Source: CAG-791 sp963596015 (GTDB taxonomy: Bacteria; Bacillota; Clostridia; Lachnospirales; Lachnospiraceae). From it: 64,000 bases of DNA. The DNA is taken from the NCBI GenBank assembly GCA_963596015.1, contig CAVBJS010000001.1:1-64000 (forward strand), given 5' to 3'. Both the position numbers and the translations under genes were made by a program. Below, piece after piece: positions 40,601 to 47,330 of this stretch. The notes beneath the pieces were generated by a model. It was given only the letters and a program-made list of their open reading frames with translations, made no database searches and was not told the origin of the DNA. Every line of letters begins with the position of its first letter. Position 1 is the first letter of the stretch.

Positions 40601-41299
40601 GTTGATGACCCGCACTGTCAGAACTTCCTCGCCCCGCATGGCGCTGACACCCTCCAAAAGAGAGAGTGTCTCTCCCGGGATCACACCTACCACCCTGTCT
40701 ATGCCGGAAAAGACGATCTCTTTTTCTTTGGTTTCTTTATCTTTGGTTTCATTTTCCTTGGTGTTATTTTCCTTTGTGTCTGTTTCCTTGGTGCTATTTT
40801 CCTTGGTGTCATCTTCCTCGGTGTTATTTTCCTTGCTGACATTTTCCTTGCTGTCATTTTCCGACTCTTTCAGGGAATCTTCCTCTTCTGTTTCTGTGCC
40901 TTTCCCGGGCAGGCTATTGTCTGCGGCAGAGGATTCTCCTTTTTTGTCTTCCGAAGCGGAGTCAGACGAAGTATTATCTGCAGCCGCATTGTTGCCTGCT
41001 GCAGCGTCATCCGTCCCGCTGTTATCTGTCATGCTGTCGCCGGAGGAATTGCTGTCGGAGGTACTCACAGCTATAACGGCATTCTCCACCGCAGCGGTAT
41101 TTGTGCCGGTACTTCCACCGGCATTTTCCTTTGCGTTGTCATTATTTCCTCCGGCGTCCCCCTCCTGCGCCTGCGCCGGTATAATACTGTTTTCAGATGC
41201 GGACGTGGAAGCTAGGACCGTGCCGGCCGACATCACCTGGGACAGGGCCAGAAACGAAGCCATCAGAAAGATTAAGAGCGATCGGTAGTGCTTTTTCAT
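34643..41299 (-). CDS. Giant sortase-anchored surface protein with SdrD-B-like and DUF11-like domains
   Basis: About 2,218 residues from ATG 41299, which has AGGAGG 5 bases before it and starts a clear signal peptide (MKKHYRSLLIFLMASFLALS, cut near TVLAS). Residues about 35-170 are low complexity: Asn/Ser/Ala/Asp, then repeats of TKEN/TKET type. A long middle part has adhesin-like beta domains. Then comes an SdrD-B-like unit (LSGRAWLDMNKDGQRQ, NGYYSFTNLPAGEF), followed by four DUF11-like repeats, each opening with KEVLD/KQVTI-type strands and holding DQLP/DQVP/DTLP. The end is GGIQTGDES, one hydrophobic helix and GRKMK: a variant (I/V)QTGD sorting signal. It is a single gene with no sortase nearby. 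Cell-wall adhesin or S-layer-like role, ligand unknown. Confidence 0.9.
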   Translation of the reverse strand: MKKHYRSLLIFLMASFLALSQVMSAGTVLASTSASENSIIPAQAQEGDAGGNNDNAKENAGGSTGTNTAAVENAVIAVSTSDSNSSGDSMTDNSGTDDAAAGNNAAADNTSSDSASEDKKGESSAADNSLPGKGTETEEEDSLKESENDSKENVSKENNTEEDDTKENSTKETDTKENNTKENETKDKETKEKEIVFSGIDRVVGVIPGETLSLLEGVSAMRGEEVLTVRVINITATGDSDFTYTDQMKELADTREGASYRITYGAYDAEDTLLQTAYKIIEMQEGRQEQTVKYADEDYLFSFSGTSKTSILKNTAYDCLHAVSLNVEKKEKDKEITEEEIANFEIEVTDIRSSWPDFVYQAGDTGFVSCDKYGITYEITYGVRNVSTDTMVENLSAKKIVVVGKPTGTLPLLDNDDEYIKSFVVKSIEDGTGPFDQNDAPGNDSSDHNRIVRSYDSITYTLAVTSEGYTPDAYYKKGYIHFRFVLPAGKEQVQFDTGSMGWMTAGTGTDYDYKLTQEERDGQTVQVLYASKYLDPEEAGISNALPVIEQTVNVTLLVSGMKNAEVIAPEFYAWMDHNITEGICPEHEKEEVAHVKPESIKVSAAPSYNIKIETGSEPAASVFDFDKGTEDAPNKGKGKKTGALFQYGISLELLNTGDENKGLRGIEMPQGDITFDIELGSSYRYGNEGVVTSLEQDERYRPLLWAAGSNTNTTSGAVGRDVIENGYFIENIITASPHNATCHSFNACKGGGWKVVQEGNTLHVTVSGYEIDPWDFPYQRSYGARSESKYYSKEFYQKGPQYINVGIFSVGQFYIMVPFGENQDYLAEKYEAGSVYLHMQTTALKAESVSGQIVREQAKKDDDHISESYGLRRKGDYDNFISYTAALDPSKYSSLHPYVDVDGSNAKCGNGRDAVALGQRFTISFGCLVKNRDGSALYGADSLMKFDDKGMTPIIDPSVLSNYAENGADHHSEYVRGVTHTTLYAAKKDGTGWNSDAEMAAAGIEDMRYYGSLQELQQSGAVCTGILQQVRSDDPLPGGRLCITGVLFEATRNISMAGKVCQTVERSNVYMGTEQEYKGKIPSILDWQNNGAVMPAATLSNWTPTDYVKATWENGRYVGGDNTVSDNGDSLYLMTYKAKIAKSISQISTGQNKSVYDLDNGQTVVDLCLQPSMDTQLGAGELPATTMTVTDVIPKGLIYNEDAVYGGTYKQASKEGSHGSVEGGEKITPSKSLNENGETVLTFTVKNVPISADLPAIRYSLTIDRTQAENAGYYSSAASIKTTEDQREADITNKNMSAAGFRVVKLSGLSIRKEADSYYNNLGEDIGFTLQWQNFTKNDVQDLVMTDTMPFSGDSAGSSFNGNFTIRELKLSTADAGKLSDYQLYYTEKADKKGSQSCDLSASEIKKNWKSARILEDGTVKDMEGTAPVLWCILGGLPSGGTLKAHILLKAEGAKAGDVYVNTISVMNSANTARAVYINRNLSGRAWLDMNKDGQRQSTEKLLQGVKVTLYPKDDHTTPVKSLGNVICTTRTNRNGYYSFTNLPAGEFDIVFSGTEDVSITQYRGTVYKAENVSENVNSDAVEICKDGILQEALIKGINMPENGESGSVYISLRDLDAGFYKAIEAQKEVLDLDGNSINEKIIGKGTVFTYQLRYKASAARKTTLFDQLPDGLEYVSSKDNVLVIADEETKAKYEDKYVARGYAPIPTGYHLNTPIIVALDQSKKEEWKNVSFKVRVKDDIAVSRIVNSALVCVSGVGEEVTNLVRNPLLKDPTKQVTITDGTQIDHQVVQAGQTLVYRISVENPTVNTKKYVVTDQVPAQTEFIKAQDGGTYKDGVVRWEGTLAGKEQKILSFQVKVREETEDTLIRNQANAVIDLADEPTNTTDNYIFREVRKEVLDEEGNSLDGKILKSGDTFLYKISFYNPAPLEKTVQITDTLPAHLSFEEASSGGTCQDGTVQYTVKAPGSAWSYVTMKVKIKQEAKGEKLINAAQVTIDQAGLTTNEVTVYVMPDPIKEVKNSEGKDINGGTLYWDHTAQFCISYENPSDTPRTILIRDTVTELEKFARITEIGQGGTKKDGVITWTMKDVAPHAKGIVTFTIAAKDTPARRQLENIATVTVEETSVETNKVLLIIPENTSFGFVPEQESGTGENVQKTKETAQEIEQTAPESQPIQSADHNGGIQTGDESDLLKNIAILLGAIALSCGAAVVLLSGRKMK

Positions 41300-41370
41300 T
41301 GGAATCCTCCTCAGAATTGATAGTAGAAATGAAATAACAGAACAGAAAATTAAAGAGATGAGATATAGAA

Positions 41371-41430
41371 GAAATAAGAATAAAAGAGATGAAAATAAAA
41401 GAAATAAGGATAAAAGAGATATGAATAAAA
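41371..41430. repeat. 30-bp tandem duplication in the adhesin leader
   Basis: 41371-41400 and 41401-41430 differ at 4 of 30 bases. Both are purine-rich on the plus strand, so the adhesin mRNA leader is a pyrimidine-rich tract. The reading frame stays open upstream of the adhesin start, but the content (Phe, Leu, Ile, Ser) just reflects base composition. Between 41431 and 41732 I see no gene or clear promoter. Confidence 0.7.
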
Positions 41431-41732
41431 GAACCCAAAAGACATACTGCCGAAAAGGACTTACAGCACAGCTCCGTCGGTCAGATATACGATCACTGTA
41501 CAATAAAACAGTTCGGAATCCTCCCGGCAGTATATACAGATTCCGGATCAAAAGTAATAGCAGGCCTGCCTGGTCTGTCATTCTGGAAATAAAACCGAAG
41601 TGCGATCAGAAATGAAAATAGAATCGATGAAAGATGTGATTGCAGGATGTGATTTCAGAATTGAAGTAAGAAACGTCCTGCGGCCCTGTCCGGAAAGACT
41701 GATCGCAGGCCGCTATCTTGTTTTCATTATGG

Positions 41733-41775
41733 AAAAAGCCGGGATAAAATGCAATGATTTTACCCCGGCTTTTTT
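41733..41775 (-). terminator. Terminator of the his-rng operon
   Basis: AAAAAGCCGGG-TAAAAT...ATTTTA-CCCGGCTTTTTT, a long stem with T-run on both strands. It lies 139 bases after the rng stop on the minus strand. Confidence 0.9.
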
Positions 41776-41913
41776 ATTTTCTACATCTGCGAAAAATATG
41801 CACAGAAACTATGTTCTTTTAACAAAAATACGTCTGTATCTCCCGTAAATACTGTCTTTTGTTTGTCAAACGTCGAACAAAATACATCTGTGCAGACTAA
41901 GATCCTGCAGCGA

Positions 41914-43134
41914 TCATCTTCCTTCCGACACCCACTGCCGGATAGGCACTTCTTCTTTTTTTCTGGTGATCTCCGCCAGGCCCAGCGCTGTTATATCCAC
42001 TACTCTGGTATGGACCGAATCTTTCTTGGCCAGCTCGCGCAGCGCTGCCAGCAGCGCCTCTTCTCCCGCCGGCTTCATGTTCACAAAGTCGATCAGAATC
42101 ATGCCGCCCAGATTTCGAAGACGGATCTGCCGCATGGCTTCTCTTGCCGCCTCCAGGTTCTGTGCGAGAATGGTCTTCTCTCTGTCCTCCTGTTGCTGCT
42201 TATTTATAAGGCCCGGTTTACTCTTGGAAAAAGCCTCGTTTTTGCCGCTGTTTACATCGATGGCGGTGAGAGCCTCGGTAGGCTCGATGATGAGATAGCC
42301 GCCGGAAGGAAGCCATACTTTTTTCTGCAACGCCTCTTGCAGCTGAGAGGAGAGCTTATGAAGGATCATAAGCGGGATCTGCCCTTTTTCCTGACACCCC
42401 ACAGGCTGACCCGGCAGATATTCCTGCAGCAGTCCCTGTATCACTTCCCGGTCTTCTTCCAGGTTATTATCCACAAGAATTTCCGTCTCCCCGAATAAAG
42501 ACAATCTTCGAATGTGCCGGATCAACGCCGGCTCTGCTCTGTACAGGATGCTCCAGGGCGTGCGGGAAGCGGCCGTCCGGTCAATGGTCTGCAGCTTATC
42601 CTGCAGTTGCCTTAGTTCCTCTAACAGCGGCTGCAACGACTCTGCACCCGCCTCCTCTTTAAGCAGTTTTGCCGCCTCTGTGCGCACGATAATGCCATAG
42701 GGACAGGTGACGCCGGATAAGGCTTCCAACAGGGCCTGCTTTTCTCCCTGGGTTAACTTTTTCGAGACATGTATACCTCTGCCTCCCAGGATCATTACCA
42801 GGTAATGGCCTTCTAATGTTAATTTAGCACTTACCTTGGCCGGCTTTGATCCGGCAGGCAGTGCCGTGATCTGCACCGCCAGTTCTCTGCCGTTCTTTAC
42901 CGGCTCCGGGCATTCGGCAAAGGGAAGGCAGGCATTGGGCACCTTGGAATCGGCGCTTAGCTGCACAAAAGCCGCCCCGACGCCGGGGGCCGTATTTTGT
43001 ACCCGTCCTACCACAATATCCCCAACAGAAAAATCTTTCCGGCCTACTTCTGCCGGAAAGACTTCTGTCAACACGTCCTTTTCAAGGACAAAACCTATGG
43101 TTTGTTTTTCGTAACGTGAGATTATGATCTTCAT
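41914..43134 (-). CDS. rng: Ribonuclease E/G family protein
   Basis: About 406 residues from ATG 43134, which has GGAAAGG ahead; GTG 43155 overlaps the HisIE stop and is an alternative. The S1-like RNA-binding part (DIVVGRVQNTAPGVGAAFVQL) is followed by the DNase I-like catalytic core with the metal-binding aspartates in TAIDVNSGK (about 293) and ILIDFVNMK (about 349). The zinc-link CPxCxG motif that joins dimers in RNase E/G is absent; the protein ends soon after the core. It processes rRNA and mRNA 5' ends. Overlap with the his operon implies co-transcription. Confidence 0.9.
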   Translation of the reverse strand: MKIIISRYEKQTIGFVLEKDVLTEVFPAEVGRKDFSVGDIVVGRVQNTAPGVGAAFVQLSADSKVPNACLPFAECPEPVKNGRELAVQITALPAGSKPAKVSAKLTLEGHYLVMILGGRGIHVSKKLTQGEKQALLEALSGVTCPYGIIVRTEAAKLLKEEAGAESLQPLLEELRQLQDKLQTIDRTAASRTPWSILYRAEPALIRHIRRLSLFGETEILVDNNLEEDREVIQGLLQEYLPGQPVGCQEKGQIPLMILHKLSSQLQEALQKKVWLPSGGYLIIEPTEALTAIDVNSGKNEAFSKSKPGLINKQQQEDREKTILAQNLEAAREAMRQIRLRNLGGMILIDFVNMKPAGEEALLAALRELAKKDSVHTRVVDITALGLAEITRKKEEVPIRQWVSEGR

Positions 43135-43151
43135 GGATGCCTTTCCGGTGA

Positions 43152-44456
43152 TCACTCCTTAGGGCGCTCTCTTCTGGCCAGTTCATCTGCGATCTGCTGC
43201 CAAGTCACATTTTTTTCCGCCATTACCACCATCATGTGGTAGAGATAGTCTGCCATCTCATACATCACTTCATTGGGATTGGGATTCTTAGCTGCGATCA
43301 CGATCTCCGTGGATTCCTCTCCCAGCTTTTTCAGCATTTTGTCGATGCCCTTGTCAAAGAGATAGTTGGTATAGGAGCCTTCCTTGGGATGTTCCCGCCT
43401 GTCGATGATAGTAGCATAAACCTGCTCTAAAACCTTCTGGGGATTATTTTCTTCATTGCCAAAAACTGCATCTGTCTGGAAGAAGCAGGAATGGCTGCCT
43501 GTATGGCAGGCTGCTCCCACCTGTTCTACCTTGGCCAGCAGCGTATCCATATCACAGTCGGCGGTCAGAGAGCGGACGAACTGGTAATGACCGCTGGTCT
43601 CGCCCTTGATCCAAAGCTCCTGTCTGCTTCTGGAATAATAGGTCATTTTGCCGGTGGCAACGGTCATGTTGTAGGCTTCCTCGTTCATGTAAGCCACCAT
43701 CAGCACCTCGTCGGTGCCCACTTCCTGTACCACCACCGGAAGCTGTCCGTCGCTGTTAAGCTTGAAATCCGACCAGGCAAACTTAGCCTCGTGCAAAAAT
43801 ACCGGAATCTTATTTTCCCTGCACAAAAGCTTTAAACTCCGAAGCTCGGTATAATTGTCATTGATGGCATTGCCTGTAAGAGCTGCCACGTTGTCATAAG
43901 TGAAAAAGTCCAGGATCTTATCTAAGGAAACCTCCGGCAAGGAGATGATGGTGGGAATATTCTTTAAAGAAAGGGCGTCCTTTACGCCGGTCTCATCCAC
44001 CAGGATCATCTTCGTCACATATTCCCTGATCAGTGCCTCATGCTCTGTCACCGCATCCGTAGCTCTGTAGCAGGCCGCGATCCGGTCCTTGCCGAATTTA
44101 TCCGCCACTTCCTTGGTAATATCGATATTATCCTGTCTGGAAAAATTGAGCGCAGCCATTCTGCAGCCGGCATACAGCAGCTTTTTCACATCCTCCATAC
44201 GACGGATGTTGCCGGCACCGATGACGGGAATGGATACACTTGCACAGATCTCCTTGATGATATCAAGAGCCGCTTCGTGGGCCTCATCTCCCTCTGACTG
44301 GTCAAAGATGATAAGACCGTCGGCGAAGTTTTCGCTGTAGCGCTTTGCCAAAGCCACCGGATCCGTATTGGTGATCTCCGGATCTGTAAGGCTGCGGACT
44401 GCTTTTTCGTTTTTTAAATAGATGCAGGGAATAAACTGCTTGTACTGTTCTGTCAT
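43152..44456 (-). CDS. hisIE: HisIE fused to an N-terminal HisF-like domain lacking catalytic Asp
   Basis: 434 residues from ATG 44456, which overlaps the hisB stop (ATGA). Residues 1-225 form a HisA/HisF-like barrel: FIPCIYLKN aligns with HisF ACLDVKD, and RIAACYRATD with VVAIDAKR. Both catalytic aspartates are therefore Tyr (13 and 130). Residues about 230-330 are HisI (phosphoribosyl-AMP cyclohydrolase) with Zn ligands in TADCDMDT and ACHTGSHSC; the rest is HisE (phosphoribosyl-ATP pyrophosphatase) with LGEESTEIVIAAKN. The last two domains do steps 2 and 3 of histidine synthesis. The barrel is likely a structural or binding domain. Confidence 0.93.
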   Translation of the reverse strand: MTEQYKQFIPCIYLKNEKAVRSLTDPEITNTDPVALAKRYSENFADGLIIFDQSEGDEAHEAALDIIKEICASVSIPVIGAGNIRRMEDVKKLLYAGCRMAALNFSRQDNIDITKEVADKFGKDRIAACYRATDAVTEHEALIREYVTKMILVDETGVKDALSLKNIPTIISLPEVSLDKILDFFTYDNVAALTGNAINDNYTELRSLKLLCRENKIPVFLHEAKFAWSDFKLNSDGQLPVVVQEVGTDEVLMVAYMNEEAYNMTVATGKMTYYSRSRQELWIKGETSGHYQFVRSLTADCDMDTLLAKVEQVGAACHTGSHSCFFQTDAVFGNEENNPQKVLEQVYATIIDRREHPKEGSYTNYLFDKGIDKMLKKLGEESTEIVIAAKNPNPNEVMYEMADYLYHMMVVMAEKNVTWQQIADELARRERPKE

Positions 44457-45046
44457 AAACATCCTTTCGTGCTGAGCACCTCTGTGATCCGCTCATCGTA
44501 GCCGGTGGCCATATCCAGTGCCTTGGAAAATGCCTTGAACATGGCTTCTATAATGTGGTGGCTGTTCTCTCCTTCCAGGATCTGGAAATGCAGGTTCATG
44601 CCCGCCGCGTAGGAAACCGAATAAAAGAATTCCTTCACCAGCTCTGTATCAAAGTCTCCCACCATAGGCGCCTTGATGCGCTCCTCGCCGCTAAGGACGA
44701 AGTAGGGTCTGCCGCACAGATCCACAGCACAGATCACCAGTGCTTCATCCATGGGAAGCACAAAATAGCCATACCGCCGGATCCCTTTTTTATCTCCTAC
44801 TGCCTGTCTTATGGCGTCCCCTAAGACGATACCGGTATCCTCCACGCTGTGATGGCCGTCTACTTCCAGATCACCCTGTACATCCAGCGTAAGATCAAAA
44901 AGTCCGTGGCGAGCAAACGCATGCATCATGTGGTCAAAAAAGCCGATGCCGGTATGTACTTTACTCTGTCCGGTGCCATCCAGACAAAGCTCCATCTTTA
45001 TCTGGGTCTCTCCTGTGATCCTCTCACATTTTGCTTTTCGATTCAT
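44453..45046 (-). CDS. hisB: Imidazoleglycerol-phosphate dehydratase
   Basis: 197 residues. The Mn-binding repeats are present: GFFDHMMHAFARHG with DGHHSVEDTGI, and the second set ENSHHIIEAMFKAFSKAL. It makes imidazole-acetol phosphate. Overlaps hisIE by 4 bases. The 5' leader contains three hairpins and a repeated segment. Confidence 0.97.
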   Translation of the reverse strand: MNRKAKCERITGETQIKMELCLDGTGQSKVHTGIGFFDHMMHAFARHGLFDLTLDVQGDLEVDGHHSVEDTGIVLGDAIRQAVGDKKGIRRYGYFVLPMDEALVICAVDLCGRPYFVLSGEERIKAPMVGDFDTELVKEFFYSVSYAAGMNLHFQILEGENSHHIIEAMFKAFSKALDMATGYDERITEVLSTKGCL

Positions 45047-45205
45047 GTATACCTCATTTCTGAGCAGCTTACGCTGCGAAGAGGCGACGAGAATTTCAGA
45101 TTCTCGTCTGCCATCAGGGCAATATGTGCCGACGACGGCACATATTGCGGTTTGAAAGTTCTGCCATCGGGCAGAACTTTCAAACTAGCCTCATTTCTGA
45201 GCAGC
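45047..45205 (-). promoter_or_regulatory. Three-hairpin leader element of hisB
   Basis: Between hisD and hisB the minus strand has, in order, AGCTGCTCAGAAATGAGG, a perfect 15-bp stem (GTTTGAAAGTTCTGC with its complement), a perfect 12-bp stem (CAATATGTGCCG), GACGAGAAT-CTGA-AATTCTCGTC, and again AGCTGCTCAGAAATGAGG directly before the start codon. The second copy carries the ribosome-binding site. The proximal part is the same element as in front of yqeK. Confidence 0.7.
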
Positions 45206-45213
45206 TATGCCCT

Positions 45214-46503
45214 CTATTCAAAGCGCACATGCACGGAGTTGGCATGAGCCGTCAGTCCCTCGTTCTGTGCAAAGACTTCGATATCCTCATGCACCCGCTC
45301 TAAAGCCTCCCGGGAATAGGAAATGATGCTGCTCTTCTTTACAAAATCATCCACGCTTAAAGGAGAGAAAAATCTTGCGGTTCCGTTGGTAGGCAGGATG
45401 TGGTTAGGGCCTGCATAGTAATCCCCCAGAGGTTCGCTGGAATACTGGCCTAAGAAAATGGCGCCGGCATTCTTGACCTTGGTCATTACCTCAAAGGGAT
45501 TGGCCGTGACGATCTCCATGTGCTCTGAGGCAATGGCATTGGCAGCCTCTACCAGCTCATCCATAGTCTCTCCCACAAAAATGTAACCGTAATTATCCAG
45601 AGACTGCCGGATGATCTCTGCTCTGGAAAGCTCCTTTAAGAAGCCGTCCACCTCTGCGGAAACCTTTTCTGCCAGTTCTCTGCTGGTGGTCAGTAAAATA
45701 GCGCTGGCCAGAGGATCATGCTCTGCCTGGGAGAGCAGATCCGCCGCCACGAATCTGGCATTGGCCGTCTCATCGGCGATGATCAGGATCTCGCTGGGGC
45801 CGGCTACGGAATCAATGCCGGTATAGCCAAAGCAGGCCTTCTTGGCAAGAGCAACAAAAATATTGCCGGGACCTGTGATCTTATCTACTCTGGGTATGGA
45901 AGCGGTACCAAACGCCATAGCGGCAATGGCCTGTGCGCCGCCTACCTTGTAAATTTCATCCACACCTGCGATATCAGCAGCCACGATGGTGCCGGCCGGC
46001 ACCTTTCCCTGGGCATTGGGCGGTGTGCATACAATGATCTTCTCTACGCCGGCCACCTTGGCAGGGATCACATTCATCAACACACTGGAAGGGTAAACCG
46101 CTCTGCCGCCGGGCACATAGCAGCCGGAAACGGCAATGGGAGTCACCTTCTGGCCCAGGATAGTGCCCTCTGCCGTAGTGGTGATCCAGCTGTTGGTCTT
46201 CTGCTTTTCATGGAAAGAGCGGATATTGGCCGCTGCTCTCTTCATGACTTCAATAAAGTTATCATCCAGTTCCTGATAGGCAGCCTTGATCTCCGCCTCG
46301 GTCACCCGGATATTCTCCGCATTCAGCTGACAGTGATCGAATTTCTCTTCATAGGCAAAAATAGCCTCATCTCCGTCCCGGCGCACATTGTCTATGATCT
46401 CCCGGACGGTGCCTTCCTGCTCTGTATAATTGGCAGGGCTTCTCTTAAGAAGGGAAGCCAAAACCTTATCCTGTTCATCCTTGGTTAAATTTAAAATACG
46501 CAT
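45214..46503 (-). CDS. hisD: Histidinol dehydrogenase
   Basis: About 429 residues from ATG 46503 (GAAAGG ahead). GCYVPGGRAVYPSSVLMN, GPGNIFVALAKK and AGPSEILIIAD are the family signature; the catalytic pair region EHMEIVT and the Zn ligands in LSQAEHDPLAS are present. It oxidises histidinol to histidine in the last two steps. Confidence 0.98.
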   Translation of the reverse strand: MRILNLTKDEQDKVLASLLKRSPANYTEQEGTVREIIDNVRRDGDEAIFAYEEKFDHCQLNAENIRVTEAEIKAAYQELDDNFIEVMKRAAANIRSFHEKQKTNSWITTTAEGTILGQKVTPIAVSGCYVPGGRAVYPSSVLMNVIPAKVAGVEKIIVCTPPNAQGKVPAGTIVAADIAGVDEIYKVGGAQAIAAMAFGTASIPRVDKITGPGNIFVALAKKACFGYTGIDSVAGPSEILIIADETANARFVAADLLSQAEHDPLASAILLTTSRELAEKVSAEVDGFLKELSRAEIIRQSLDNYGYIFVGETMDELVEAANAIASEHMEIVTANPFEVMTKVKNAGAIFLGQYSSEPLGDYYAGPNHILPTNGTARFFSPLSVDDFVKKSSIISYSREALERVHEDIEVFAQNEGLTAHANSVHVRFE

Positions 46504-46514
46504 TGTTTCCTTTC

Positions 46515-46536
46515 TTGCCGCAGTCTGCTGCGGCAA
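46515..46536 (-). promoter_or_regulatory. RBS-side hairpin of hisD
   Basis: TTGCCGCAG-CAGA-CTGCGGCAA, a perfect 9-bp stem 11 bases before the hisD ATG with AAAGGA between. It matches the rsfS stem. Confidence 0.6.
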
Positions 46537-46569
46537 CACGAAGAGAATTTTGCAAAGGGTCTGATGCGT

Positions 46570-47220
46570 TTACGCATCAATCTCACCGATGGCGCTCCTA
46601 AGTCTCCCGATCAGATCCTTGATCCGCTCTGTCTCCATCTGCATGCTGACCTGGTTGACGATCATGCGGGCGGAAAGGGGGCATACTTCTTCTAAAACCG
46701 TCAGCCCGTTTTCCCGAAGGGTGGAGCCGGTCTCCACGATATCCACGATAACGTCGGAAAGCTTTACAATGGGGCCAAGCTCTACGGAGCCGTTAAGCTT
46801 GATGATGTCCACCGTCTGATTTTTCTGATTATAGAAATACTCTCTGGCGATATTCGGATACTTGGATGCCACCCGGATCATCTCGTGATGCTGCAGCAGC
46901 TCCCCGGCTTCCTTGGGCCCGCATACGCACATGCGACACTTGCCGAAGCCCAGATCCAATACCTCGTAGACCCGTCTTTTCTCTTCCATGATCACATCGG
47001 AGCCTACCACACCGATGTCCGCAGCGCCATACTCTACATAGGTGGGTACATCCGGCCCCTTGGCCAGGAAAAAGCGCAGCTTTTGCTCTTCATTGGTGAA
47101 GATCAGCTTTCTGGTACCCTTGTCTTTTAACTCCTCGCAGGAAAATCCTGCCTTCTCCAGCAGATCCATGGTCTTATCTGCCAGTCTTCCCTTGGTAAGT
47201 GCAAATGTTAAATATTGCAT
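46570..47220 (-). CDS. hisG: ATP phosphoribosyltransferase, short form
   Basis: 216 residues: FALTKGRLADKTMDLLEKAG at the start, PTYVEYGAADIGVVGSDVI, and the PRPP loop IVDIVETGSTLRENGL. The short form lacks the regulatory C-terminal domain and needs HisZ, encoded just upstream. First step of histidine synthesis. Its ribosome-binding site is weak. Confidence 0.98.
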   Translation of the reverse strand: MQYLTFALTKGRLADKTMDLLEKAGFSCEELKDKGTRKLIFTNEEQKLRFFLAKGPDVPTYVEYGAADIGVVGSDVIMEEKRRVYEVLDLGFGKCRMCVCGPKEAGELLQHHEMIRVASKYPNIAREYFYNQKNQTVDIIKLNGSVELGPIVKLSDVIVDIVETGSTLRENGLTVLEEVCPLSARMIVNQVSMQMETERIKDLIGRLRSAIGEIDA

Positions 47221-47330
47221 AGCTTATCTCTGTATCCTTTCCGACTGATACCGAATGGAAGGAAGTCCGCTTGAACGTCTTGGACCATTAGCTTCTGGTA
47301 TCATCATATACGATTATAGGAGGCTGTCAA

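Noticed and set aside
41300..41581. Upstream extension of the giant surface protein by 94 codons
   Set aside because: The extension is a translated pyrimidine tract; the signal peptide and AGGAGG at ATG 41299 mark the true start.
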